Assembly: GCA_023248535.1 (NCBI GenBank)
Contig: JAHFEJ010000022.1
Location: 1-41,016 of the forward strand
Direction of reading: 5' to 3'
DNA length: 41,016 nt
Source of the DNA: Nitrospinales bacterium
GTDB lineage: Bacteria > Nitrospinota_A > UBA7883 > JACRGQ01
Shown here: piece by piece, positions 10,546 to 18,312 of the stretch
Position numbering within the stretch: position 1 is the first letter of the stretch
Layout: each line of letters begins with the position of its first letter
Position numbers and translations under genes: made by a program
Notes under the pieces: model-generated
Databases searched by the model: none
What the model was told of the DNA's origin: nothing
The model's input: the letters and a program-made list of their open reading frames with translations, nothing else

Positions 10546-11442
10546 ATGAAACGTATCGCCATTCTCGCGCTGGCGCTTATCGCGGCCTATGCCCCGGCAA
10601 GCCATGCCTGCGAATTCTGCACCCTGCATAACGGGCTGGGACAATACAACAACCAGGGGGATTTCGTCAGTCTCACCTACCGCATCACCACCGCATCCAC
10701 CGTCGTTGACGGCGGCTCGGCCGTGCAGCCTTCAACCGGCCAAAAACTGGTCATCAACACCACGCAGCTTTATTATCAACACGCGTTTTCAGACGCGCTG
10801 AAGTTGCAGGTGGTGCTGCCGAATATCCAGAAAACCGCATCGACGAACGGAACCACGAACGACTCGTCCTCCGGTATCGGCGATGCCATCGTAATGGCCC
10901 GCTACGCGTTCTGGGGCGATGACAACCAGTTCGCCGGCGCAATCGTGGGGTTGAAGCTGCCGACGGGAGCGAAGAAAGAAGCCACCGGCACCACCACCTT
11001 TTCACCCGACCTGGCCCTTGGCACCGGCAGCACGGATCCGCTCATCGGGATCGTGTACAACCACAACATCGGCAACTGGAACTACTCCGCCGATGCCCTC
11101 TACAAGATAGCCGGGAAGGGATATGACGGCTATCAGTTCGGCAACGTTCTGAATCTGGGATTAAGCGGCTATTACGGTTTTCATGAATACTTCAACGCCG
11201 GCATCGGGCTGAACGGCGAGATCATGGCGGCGGATAAAGACAACGACGGCACGGTGACCGGAACATCCGGCACGGTGGTCAACACCGGCGGCACCGTATT
11301 CTTCGCCAGTCCGGCCTTGCAATTTACCATGCAGAACTTTTATGCCGAGTTGGCGTACCAGATTCCGGTCTACCGCAATTTCATCGGCACCCAGCTGGTG
11401 GTGGATAACAAGCTTATCGTCAGCGTCAGATACGCGTTCTAG
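10546..11442 (+). CDS. Outer-membrane beta-barrel protein with CEFC N-terminus
   Basis: The 298-residue protein has a signal peptide ending at SHA, and its mature N-terminus immediately shows CEFCTLHNGLG, a CxxC that could bind metal or form a disulfide. The rest is rich in alternating polar/aromatic beta strands and ends ...LIVSVRYAF, with the C-terminal Phe required for BAM recognition of outer-membrane barrels. It resembles the broad 'transporter / MetA-pathway' barrel group of about 300 residues. It follows the copper-storage gene and likely shares its transcript. Transport of metal or of metal complexes is inferred only from that neighbourhood. Confidence 0.75.
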   Translation: MKRIAILALALIAAYAPASHACEFCTLHNGLGQYNNQGDFVSLTYRITTASTVVDGGSAVQPSTGQKLVINTTQLYYQHAFSDALKLQVVLPNIQKTASTNGTTNDSSSGIGDAIVMARYAFWGDDNQFAGAIVGLKLPTGAKKEATGTTTFSPDLALGTGSTDPLIGIVYNHNIGNWNYSADALYKIAGKGYDGYQFGNVLNLGLSGYYGFHEYFNAGIGLNGEIMAADKDNDGTVTGTSGTVVNTGGTVFFASPALQFTMQNFYAELAYQIPVYRNFIGTQLVVDNKLIVSVRYAF

Positions 11443-11465
11443 TTAAACGTTACGCAGCGTACTAT

Positions 11466-11494
11466 CCGTTCCCCGCACTAGCGGCGGGGAACGG
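11466..11494. other. Perfect 11-bp inverted repeat between convergent genes
   Basis: CCGTTCCCCGC (11466-11476) and its complement (11484-11494) flank a seven-base loop, midway between the barrel gene and tonB, which converge here. Transcripts in either direction would form a strong hairpin, but neither has a U-tract after it (AAAAAA follows on the plus strand). It probably marks transcript 3' ends or blocks read-through; a canonical intrinsic terminator is not supported. Confidence 0.6.
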
Positions 11495-11504
11495 AAAAAA
11501 TCAG

Positions 11505-12179
11505 TCAGCTAACCTGGAAATTGAACGGTATCCGCACCTTGACGGCGACCGGCTTTCCCGCCATATATCCCGGCTCGAATTGGCTTTGTTTCAGCGCGGC
11601 TATCACCGCGGCATCGAATTCCTCGCCGCCGCTCTGGGCTATGCGGACGTCGTCCACTCCCCCTTTTTCATTGATAAAAACTTCAACAACCACGCGGGCT
11701 TTCCGTCCCGATCTAAGCGCCGATCTGGGATAGGCCGGTTTTATGTTCGTCCGGAAATACGGAAGGTTCGTTAGCTGATCCGTCTCCTGATATGCGGGCG
11801 CGGCGGGAAGGCTATCCATCTGCGGCGCGGGGGGCACATTTTGAGCCACCGTTTCGGGGGCCGGGGCGACATCCGGTTGCGGCGCCGGGGACGGGGCTTC
11901 CTCCTTTGTTTGCACCGGTTCCGGTGTTACAGGGATTGGTGGCGGTTTGGGTAGAGCCGCGGCCTTTGGGAGCGGCGCCGGTGCGCGCTCCATTACCGGG
12001 GTGTGGGAAACAGGTTGCGCCCTGCGCGCCACCATCGGCGCTTCCCGAAGCCGGAATAGCTCCGTCGGCACATACTCCTTTTTAGCGCCCAGCGCCCACG
12101 CGGCGCAAGCGAACACCGCGCAGTGAACCGCCAGTGAAACGGCGGCGGCCGGGAACCAGCCGGCATTTACTTTCTTCAT
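11505..12179 (-). CDS. tonB: TonB family energy transducer
   Basis: The chosen ATG (12179) gives 224 residues and lies five bases after GGAGG; upstream in-frame ATGs at 12182 and 12191 are alternatives. The protein has an N-terminal membrane anchor (AAAVSLAVHCAVFACAAWAL), a long Pro-rich spacer of P-A-P repeats that would span the periplasm, and a C-terminal TonB domain (NIKPAYPRSALRSGRKARVVVEVFI cut short here as YPRSALRSG...GGVDDVRIAQSGGEEFDAAVI) ending IPFNFQVS. It couples the proton-motive force, with ExbB and ExbD, to the outer-membrane receptor. Being in one operon with a receptor, it is probably dedicated to it. Confidence 0.93.
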   Translation of the reverse strand: MKKVNAGWFPAAAVSLAVHCAVFACAAWALGAKKEYVPTELFRLREAPMVARRAQPVSHTPVMERAPAPLPKAAALPKPPPIPVTPEPVQTKEEAPSPAPQPDVAPAPETVAQNVPPAPQMDSLPAAPAYQETDQLTNLPYFRTNIKPAYPRSALRSGRKARVVVEVFINEKGGVDDVRIAQSGGEEFDAAVIAALKQSQFEPGYMAGKPVAVKVRIPFNFQVS

Positions 12180-12195
12180 CATTTCCTCCATCCCC

Positions 12196-12600
12196 TCAAA
12201 CAGGATTCTTGGGCCGGGTAATGATATCGATATTGTGTATCCCCCGTCCCCTGAGAGCGTCTATGACGCCCATAAAATCGCCGTGACGGCAGTTCTCGTC
12301 CGCTCCCAATACCACTTCCGCTTCGGGGGACAGGCTTTGAACCGCTTTTTCCAACTCTTCCCGCGATACCTTCCGCTGGTCGATGTACATCGCCCCCCCG
12401 CCATCGATGTTAATGACTGTTTTCGGCTTTGTCTGATCCGGCGCAACGGCGCTGGAGGCCTCGGGAAACGTCATCTCTATGAGCTTCAGGTTCAGGAACG
12501 TGGTGCTGGTAATGAAAAAAATGAGGAGGATCAGCACGAGGTCTATCAGGTTCACCGGGGCCATCTCGATATGGAACTCGGGCCTTCTCCTGCGCCTCAC
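12196..12600 (-). CDS. exbD: ExbD/TolR family biopolymer transport protein
   Basis: The 134-residue protein has an Arg-rich N-terminus (MRRRRRPEFH), a single membrane helix containing the essential aspartate (VNLIDLVLILLIFF, Asp near residue 20) and a periplasmic domain with the ExbD fold. It supplies the proton-conducting element of the ExbB-ExbD motor. Its start overlaps the exbB stop by four bases and its stop lies just before tonB, giving the order exbB-exbD-tonB. The short length and intact Asp are typical of the family. Confidence 0.93.
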   Translation of the reverse strand: MRRRRRPEFHIEMAPVNLIDLVLILLIFFITSTTFLNLKLIEMTFPEASSAVAPDQTKPKTVINIDGGGAMYIDQRKVSREELEKAVQSLSPEAEVVLGADENCRHGDFMGVIDALRGRGIHNIDIITRPKNPV

Positions 12601-13190
12601 GGTTTTTCCCCCTGTGTCCGCGAGTCAACATTCCCCAGAAGGCGGTAAAGCTTTTCCTCCACCGCGAGGGAAACTTTCGAAGCGTGCACCTCGAACGATT
12701 TGTAAGCCACCATGGCCGGAATCGCCACCACCAGCCCGCCAACCGTATCCAGCAACACCTCTTTGATGCCGTGAGCCACGGTTTTGGGGTCGGTCAACCC
12801 CAAAGACGAAACCCCTTCGAATACATGGAAGACCCCGATGAATGTGCCGATAAGCCCTATCATCGGCGCAAGCGTGGCGATGAGGCCCAAAATGGTCACC
12901 CGTTCCATCAGCTTCCCGTCGAGTACGCCGAGCTTGGTCTGGATGAACGGTTCCCGCGAGCTGCCGTTGTCGTATGCCGCTATCTCGCCAAATACCTTCT
13001 TGATGATCCCTTCCGGCAGTTGTCCCGTTTGATCCAGCCCTGTGATCCGGTCGAGCGCCCGCAACTCCCGCCCGATTTTCCTAAACTCGGCGATTTTTGC
13101 CACCATAACCGTTATCGAGCCAACGCTGATGGCCATCAGCAGCCTCATGCAGTAATCGCTGTGGGCGATAAACTCCATCATGTATTGCAT
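12597..13190 (-). CDS. exbB: ExbB/TolQ family proton channel protein
   Basis: The 197-residue protein has three membrane helices: one near residues 12-32, and two in the conserved C-terminal MotA/TolQ/ExbB domain (VTILGLIATLAPMIGLIGT and TVGGLVVAIPAMVAY). ExbB forms the pentameric channel around ExbD that energises TonB. The ATG at 13190 follows AAAGAGG. It begins 25 bases after the BNR-protein stop codon and overlaps exbD by four bases, so it is translated from the receptor operon. Confidence 0.93.
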   Translation of the reverse strand: MQYMMEFIAHSDYCMRLLMAISVGSITVMVAKIAEFRKIGRELRALDRITGLDQTGQLPEGIIKKVFGEIAAYDNGSSREPFIQTKLGVLDGKLMERVTILGLIATLAPMIGLIGTFIGVFHVFEGVSSLGLTDPKTVAHGIKEVLLDTVGGLVVAIPAMVAYKSFEVHASKVSLAVEEKLYRLLGNVDSRTQGEKP

Positions 13191-13215
13191 AAAACCTCTT
13201 TCCGCGCCCCCGCTA

Positions 13216-14448
13216 TCACCGGGCCATGCGCATTAACGAGCGGGCATTCCGCATCTCATCCTTGGACCACGCCACCGCCACCGCGCCGGCCGCGTTCGTA
13301 ATGACCACCGGTGAGGAAGATCTCCGCACTCCATCGCTCAAGCGCCGCGCCGCCGGGGCGGACGCCGCCTTGAACATGATGTGTCCGAAAACAGGGGTCA
13401 CTTCCTCCCACGCCAGATAAACCTTGCCGCCAGCCACCGCGAGAGCCGGATGGTCCGGGAAAAACCCGGCGGTGGTGACAACTTCTTCCTTCGTGAAGGT
13501 CACGCCGCGGTCTTGCGACACGGCGTAATAGATGGCCGGTTTTCCGCCCCCTTCCGAATACCAGATGATGTGCAGTTTGCCGGCGGCATCCACGCCAAGT
13601 CCCGCCCCGCGGTGGGGGCAGCCGGCGATGACCCACTTATCGTTGCCTACTATGGCGGGGAGGCTGAATGTTTTGCCGCCATCGCGCGACGAAGCGGCCA
13701 CCATCTCCCTCACATCGTTTGCAAAGACCTTGCGCCACGCGGCGTAGATCGTGCCATCCGGGGCGACGGCCAACGCGGTGCGGCAACAGGGGCAGGAATT
13801 GCCGTCTATCTTCACGTTCGGCGAGAAGCTTTTGCCGCCATCGCGCGAAACGGCGAAGTATGTCGCCGATCCGGCGGTCGCCTTTTCCCGCCCATCGAGC
13901 CACGCAAGATAAATGGAGCCATCGGGTCCCACCGCCATCGACTCAAACCCGGCGGATGCGGGCTGCGGCGAATCGCTCACTTTCATGGAGGGGGAAAAGG
14001 TTTTGCCTCCGTCAGGCGAACGGCTGAATCTAAGCTCCGCCGCAAACGGCGCCCCCGCGCGGGGCGTTGTCCACGCCACGTAAAGTTCGCCTTTTGCCCC
14101 GATGGCAAGCATGGGGGAACCATGTATGCCGGCCGGCTCATCGCTTCCGCCATTCACCAATACGGGAGCCGGGAAATCTTTTCCATCCGCGGATGCGGCA
14201 ATGTAAAGGAGGTTGCGGTCCTTTTCTTCTTCAAACCATGCCATGTAAACCGCGCCCTTCGCGTCCATCGCCATCGCGGGGGTGGAAACCCCCTTTGAGG
14301 GATGCGTTATGCCGGCGATTTCCGAGAATTCCATCTCCCTGGAGGTCTCGGCAGACCAGCCCGGAGCGGCGCAAGCGAGTATCAGGATGGAGGCCGCCAG
14401 CGCGGCGGCCCCCATTTTAGTTATCCCAAACATGGTTGCGCTTCTCAT
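13216..14448 (-). CDS. Exported BNR/sialidase-fold beta-propeller with CPCC motif
   Basis: The 410-residue protein has a signal peptide (cleavage likely near GWSAE; the ILAC within it could also be a weak lipobox). It then carries repeated Asp-box units of the S.DGGKTF type (DGGKTFS several times) and repeating AVxPDGxIYxAW strands, which predict a six-bladed propeller. Proteins like this are often labelled exo-alpha-sialidase, but I see no sialidase active-site set. The notable feature is a CPCCR motif in a loop between blades plus a later GCPHRG, which together could make a thiol/His metal site. Its start overlaps the receptor stop (ATGA), so the two are coupled. A periplasmic or surface metal-binding partner of the receptor is my inference. 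Confidence 0.8.
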   Translation of the reverse strand: MRSATMFGITKMGAAALAASILILACAAPGWSAETSREMEFSEIAGITHPSKGVSTPAMAMDAKGAVYMAWFEEEKDRNLLYIAASADGKDFPAPVLVNGGSDEPAGIHGSPMLAIGAKGELYVAWTTPRAGAPFAAELRFSRSPDGGKTFSPSMKVSDSPQPASAGFESMAVGPDGSIYLAWLDGREKATAGSATYFAVSRDGGKSFSPNVKIDGNSCPCCRTALAVAPDGTIYAAWRKVFANDVREMVAASSRDGGKTFSLPAIVGNDKWVIAGCPHRGAGLGVDAAGKLHIIWYSEGGGKPAIYYAVSQDRGVTFTKEEVVTTAGFFPDHPALAVAGGKVYLAWEEVTPVFGHIMFKAASAPAARRLSDGVRRSSSPVVITNAAGAVAVAWSKDEMRNARSLMRMAR

Positions 14449-16580
14449 TTGAAGCGGTATTCCACGCCCGCCGAGAACGTGCGCGGCATGCCGGGGGCGA
14501 ACTGTTCGCCCGACGCGGCGGTGTAGGCCGACAACATGGCGTAGCGCTGGTCTGTCACGTTGGCGATGCGGCCAAAGAACTCCAGGTTGTCGCCAGCCTT
14601 GTAGGAAGCCCGAAGGTGGAACAGGTCGTGCCCGGGGTATTTGTGGGTGTTGTCATCATCCATCCAATAGCTGCCGAGACGCTCCCATTCGGCTTCAACA
14701 CGGCCGCCGTGGAGCGCCGCTGGACGCCAGTTAAACCGCACGTTGCCGATCTCGTTCGGGGCGGATGCCTGTTCTTTGCCGTCGTAGGTCACGCCGGTTT
14801 TCGGGCTCCAGTTCCCGTAGGTGTGCTTGGCGTAGGAATAGGCGATCTCCATTCCCACGGTTTCGGTCAAACGGGTGGTGATCCCCGTTTCGACGCCGCG
14901 ATGCAGCGTTTCGCCGGCATTGAGCGTTTCGCGGGTATTGTCCGTGGTGTTGGTGTAGCTGACGATGTCGTCTTTTTTCGTCATGTTGTAAACGGAGATT
15001 TCCCAGCCAAAACCCTCCCCCACCTCGCCGCGCAGGCCGAGGTCGTAGCTATCGACTTTGACCGGCATAAGGTTGACCGTGCTGACCGCCTGCCCTTGGC
15101 GGAAAAGCTGCCCTTCGGAAGGGGCGCGGAACGCGTGGCGGTACGAAAAAAAACCGTTCAGCGAATCTGCGAAGCGGTAGGTGAGGCCCGCCTTCGGGCT
15201 TAAATGCGTGAAGCTGACGTTTGTGCTGCCGGGGCGCAGGTGTTTGTTGTCGACGGCCGGGCCGGTAAGGTTATCGTTGTAGTTGTATCCCATGTTGTCG
15301 TAACGCAGCCCAACGTTCAGGCGCAGGTTATCCGTGGGGGAAAGCTCCGTATGCACATAGGGGGATATTCCCTGATAGGTAACCTTGTAATCATACGTCT
15401 TCACGCCAAGGGTGTATGCGGTATAGATGCTTCCGGTCTTGGTGGTCGTCAGTTTATCCTCGTCATAGCGGCCGGGACTGTAATCGACGTCCGCTCCCAC
15501 GATAATGCGTGTCCGCAAAGACTCCAAATCGACGCGGTATTTCGCCTGCGCGCCAAGCGAGTTGTTGGCGGTGGTGTAGCGCTGGGCGTCATAGGAGAGC
15601 GACCAGTTTGGCAGAATATCCATGCTGTTCGACCGCACGTAAGGGGTGATGCTGACCAGCGTATTGCCCGATTCTTTTTCGTACGCGGAGGAAAGGCGGA
15701 TCGCCTGAACCTTCCGGTAGGAGATCGGCGTGTAGTTGGTGGTGGGGCTGTTCTGGTAATCGGCAGCCGAAATTTGCGAAGTGCCGGCGGTCTGCTGATC
15801 GATACCCGAATAGGTGGCCACCGTTTTGAACTGCGAGCCGCTTTCGGTTTCCGCATCCCAGCGGAAAGTGCCGGCCTGGCGGTCGAACTTGGTCGAGTCG
15901 CGCCAGCCGTCGGTGTGGGTCGAATTCAGATTGACGCCAAGGCCGTGGGCGCCCGCCGATACCAGCCCGCGCCGGAAACCGAAGCCACCCATCTCCAATG
16001 TCAGATCCAGCTCCGGGTCAACCGGCGCGGGGCGGGTGAGCACGTTCACGGTGCCGCCTATCGCGTCGCTTCCGTACAGCGCGGTGCCAGGCCCCTTGAC
16101 CACTTCGATGCCGCCCGATTGCGGGATGTTCACTTCATACAAAGCATTGTGATTGAAAAACCCGGTGGAGCGGGTCGGAATGCCGTCTTCCAGAAAGAGA
16201 TACACCGGGCTGGTGGTCATCGGCTGGCGGATGGATGTCATATGCCCTTCGCCGCCGGTCACGTTCACATACACGCCGGGCACGCGTCCCATGATTTCCG
16301 CGGGATGCTGCGGGCGCACTTCCTGCACTTCCTTTTCCTTCACGCCGCCGACCGCCAACGGCGTCTCCGCCTTGGTTTCCTTTTCGCGCGTGCCGGTAAC
16401 GACGACATCTTCAAGAACCAACGCCGGGCCTTTGTGTTTTTCCTGTTCCGCCGCCGGGACCGCCGGTTTTTCCACAACCGCTGGCGCCTCTGCCGCCGTT
16501 TCTTCCGCAAATGCGGGTATCGCCATCGCCGCGCAAAGGGCGGCGCTCAATATCAGTTTTTCAAAAAATCTTCTGTGCAT
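14445..16580 (-). CDS. TonB-dependent outer-membrane receptor
   Basis: The 711-residue protein has a signal peptide (cleavage after IPAFA), an acidic/Pro-Ala linker, a TonB box around EDVVVTGTRE, a plug domain (VKGPGTALYGSDAIGGTVNV is the conserved plug end) and a 22-strand-type barrel ending AGVEYRFK. The ATG follows GAGGAATT. The substrate cannot be read from sequence. The plug includes GHMTSIRQPMTTS and FFNHNALYE, which offer Met and His side chains but no Cys. Operon mates are a Cys-rich secreted protein, a CPCC propeller and a private ExbB-ExbD-TonB, so a copper or copper-complex receptor is the leading guess; a siderophore or other chelate remains possible. Confidence 0.92.
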   Translation of the reverse strand: MHRRFFEKLILSAALCAAMAIPAFAEETAAEAPAVVEKPAVPAAEQEKHKGPALVLEDVVVTGTREKETKAETPLAVGGVKEKEVQEVRPQHPAEIMGRVPGVYVNVTGGEGHMTSIRQPMTTSPVYLFLEDGIPTRSTGFFNHNALYEVNIPQSGGIEVVKGPGTALYGSDAIGGTVNVLTRPAPVDPELDLTLEMGGFGFRRGLVSAGAHGLGVNLNSTHTDGWRDSTKFDRQAGTFRWDAETESGSQFKTVATYSGIDQQTAGTSQISAADYQNSPTTNYTPISYRKVQAIRLSSAYEKESGNTLVSITPYVRSNSMDILPNWSLSYDAQRYTTANNSLGAQAKYRVDLESLRTRIIVGADVDYSPGRYDEDKLTTTKTGSIYTAYTLGVKTYDYKVTYQGISPYVHTELSPTDNLRLNVGLRYDNMGYNYNDNLTGPAVDNKHLRPGSTNVSFTHLSPKAGLTYRFADSLNGFFSYRHAFRAPSEGQLFRQGQAVSTVNLMPVKVDSYDLGLRGEVGEGFGWEISVYNMTKKDDIVSYTNTTDNTRETLNAGETLHRGVETGITTRLTETVGMEIAYSYAKHTYGNWSPKTGVTYDGKEQASAPNEIGNVRFNWRPAALHGGRVEAEWERLGSYWMDDDNTHKYPGHDLFHLRASYKAGDNLEFFGRIANVTDQRYAMLSAYTAASGEQFAPGMPRTFSAGVEYRFK

Positions 16581-16701
16581 AATTCCTCAAGATGTATAAA
16601 ACATGCCTAAAATCCCACTGTTGACGCCTCATGGGCCGTCTTGCGCGGAACCCGCGCGTAAAAGGCGTACCTTGGACGTTACTTAAGGCCGATTGAGAAA
16701 A

Positions 16702-17181
16702 TCAGGCGGAAGGAGGACGTGGAACAGGCGGGTAATAGTTGGAAATGGTTTCGAGGAGATAAGGGGAGACAGGCCCCTTTAGGGAAAACGGATTAAGCCC
16801 CTCATGGACGTCAATCGCCATTTCGGGGGAAACTTTGGGTGAGAATCCGCTGTCAGCAGCAGGCAATTCGCTTTTTATGCAGCAGCCATGCATGCCGCAT
16901 TTCATGAGGGCGCGTTGCGAAGAACACGAATGAGTGACACCAGGATGGAAGGCACAGGCCTCTTTCATGTTGTGGGCTTCGGTTGTAGATACAGGCGCGG
17001 TTTGGGGAACCTCTTCCATACCACCGGAAAGAGCCGTGGAATGTTTGTGACCAGCGTGATGCCCCTCGTCAATTGCGTCCGCGCCAGCCACGATGGTTTC
17101 CGCGTGGTGACAGGATTCCGCCGCCCAGGCAAATCCCGGCAGCAGAAAGGCAACCGCAAACGCCATGAACAGTTTGAACAC
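16702..17181 (-). CDS. Small secreted Cys/His/Met-rich protein, copy B (CCIKS family)
   Basis: A GTG at 17181 lies five bases after GGAGG and gives 159 residues with an ideal signal peptide (FKLFMAFAVAFLLPGFAWA). An in-frame ATG at 17193 is the alternative. The mature part opens ESCHH, then has a His-rich stretch (GHHAGHKH), a Cx2H...C...KCGMHGCCIKS core and a tail ending YYPPVPRPPSA. The same blocks occur in the protein at 9504-9920, so the two are diverged paralogues that begin the two oppositely oriented halves of the island. It is first in the operon with the receptor, 121 bases upstream of it. Metal binding is inferred from composition; I know no named family for it. Confidence 0.78.
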   Translation of the reverse strand: MFKLFMAFAVAFLLPGFAWAAESCHHAETIVAGADAIDEGHHAGHKHSTALSGGMEEVPQTAPVSTTEAHNMKEACAFHPGVTHSCSSQRALMKCGMHGCCIKSELPAADSGFSPKVSPEMAIDVHEGLNPFSLKGPVSPYLLETISNYYPPVPRPPSA

Positions 17182-17236
17182 CCGCTCCTCCATTACCTTT
17201 ACAGGGAAGGCCCCCGCCTATTTTCACTTAAAGCGC

Positions 17237-17265
17237 AGTATATCAAAATACGCCAAATTTGAAAA
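17237..17265 (-). promoter_or_regulatory. Putative promoter of the receptor/Ton operon
   Basis: On the minus strand TTTTCA (17260-17265) and TATACT (17237-17242) are 17 bases apart. The -10 matches five of six consensus bases and the -35 four of six, which is compatible with an activated or regulated promoter. The leader to the GTG at 17181 would be about 50 bases. No recognised metal-regulator operator is evident. Confidence 0.45.
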
Positions 17266-17323
17266 GTTGCTGGAGCAGCCCTTGGAAATAAAGGAGGTTA
17301 GGAATTATAAAGATGAGATAAGA

Positions 17324-18304
17324 CTACAAACGGACTAAGAGTGAACCCCAGGTAAAACCGCCGCCGAAGGTTACCATCAGCACGAGATCGCCTTTGGCGA
17401 CCAGCCCCTGCTCCAACGCCTCATCCAGGGCTATCGGAATACTGGCGGCGGCGGTATTGCCGTACTTTTGCAGGTTGCTGAAGAAATGTTCCTCCGGCAT
17501 GCCAAGCTGTTTCGCCACCGCGTTAATTATCCGCAGGTTCGCCTGGTGGGGGATCACCAGCTTGATGTCGGCGGGCGTTACGTTGTTTTCCTTCATCGCC
17601 TTGGTGGCGGCGTCGGCCATCATTTTGACCGCGATTTTGAAGGTGCTGTTGCCAACCATCGCGAGTGTGTACCTTTTTTCGGCGACCAGTTCCGGCGTAA
17701 AGCGGGAACGGCTGCCGCCGCCGGGAGCAAAGAGAAGTTCACTTTTCGAGCCATCCGAAAAAATATTGGCGGCAAGTATGCCGTCCGCCGTATCGGAAGC
17801 CTTCAGTACCACCGCCCCGGCGCCATCCCCGAACAGGACGCACGTGGCCCGGTCTTCCCAATTAAGTATGTGGCTGTAAACCTCCGCGCCGATCACCAGC
17901 ACGGTCTTGTGTTGGCCGCCGCGGATGAATGCGTTGGCAACCGACATTCCATAAACCCAGCCGCTGCATGCGGCAAGCATATCGAATGCGGCGGCGTTGA
18001 CGCATCCCAGCTTCGCCTGAACAAAACAGGCGGTGGAAGGGAAAAACATGTCGGGCGTACTGGTGCCGACAAGGATGAGATCGACTTCCTCCGGCGCGAC
18101 CCCGGCGGCGGCCAATGCCTTTTTCGCGGCGGGTACCGCCAGATCCGAGGCGCTTACATCTTTACCGGCTATGCGCCGTTCCTGGATGCCGGTCCGTTCC
18201 ACAATCCATTGGTTGGACGTTTGGACCATTTTTTCCAGGTCGTGGTTGGTCAATATGTTGTCGGGAAGGTAGCGTCCGGTCCCTGCGATAATGGCGTGCG
18301 GCAC
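17324..18304 (-). CDS. fabH: 3-oxoacyl-ACP synthase III (KAS III)
   Basis: The 326-residue enzyme condenses acetyl-CoA with malonyl-ACP to start type II fatty-acid synthesis. The catalytic triad is visible: Cys113 in DMLAACSGWVYG, His in IPHQANLRI (about 253) and Asn in KYGNTAAAS (about 283). The C-terminal GGGFTWGSLLVRL is the standard FabH ending. The GTG start at 18304 sits just after AGGAGGAG. It follows plsX by eight bases, the common rpmF-plsX-fabH arrangement that links lipid and ribosome synthesis. Confidence 0.97.
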   Translation of the reverse strand: MPHAIIAGTGRYLPDNILTNHDLEKMVQTSNQWIVERTGIQERRIAGKDVSASDLAVPAAKKALAAAGVAPEEVDLILVGTSTPDMFFPSTACFVQAKLGCVNAAAFDMLAACSGWVYGMSVANAFIRGGQHKTVLVIGAEVYSHILNWEDRATCVLFGDGAGAVVLKASDTADGILAANIFSDGSKSELLFAPGGGSRSRFTPELVAEKRYTLAMVGNSTFKIAVKMMADAATKAMKENNVTPADIKLVIPHQANLRIINAVAKQLGMPEEHFFSNLQKYGNTAAASIPIALDEALEQGLVAKGDLVLMVTFGGGFTWGSLLVRL

Positions 18305-18312
18305 GGCTCCTC

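Noticed and set aside
13216-14448. Annotation as a true exo-sialidase
   Set aside because: Only the Asp-box repeats support this; they occur in many propellers, and the sialidase catalytic set was not found.
15204-16610. 468-codon plus-strand open frame opposite the TonB receptor
   Set aside because: Antisense shadow; the receptor has signal peptide, plug and barrel end in the other frame.
16644-16658. GCGCGG-AAC-CCGCGC hairpin before the TonB receptor
   Set aside because: The stem is six base pairs with a three-base loop and no U-tract, so a terminator or attenuator cannot be supported.
9504-17181. Possibility that the island is a methanobactin (mbn) cluster
   Set aside because: There is a TonB receptor and Cys-rich small products, but no MbnB/MbnC-like biosynthesis proteins, and the small proteins are full secreted proteins, not short precursor peptides.
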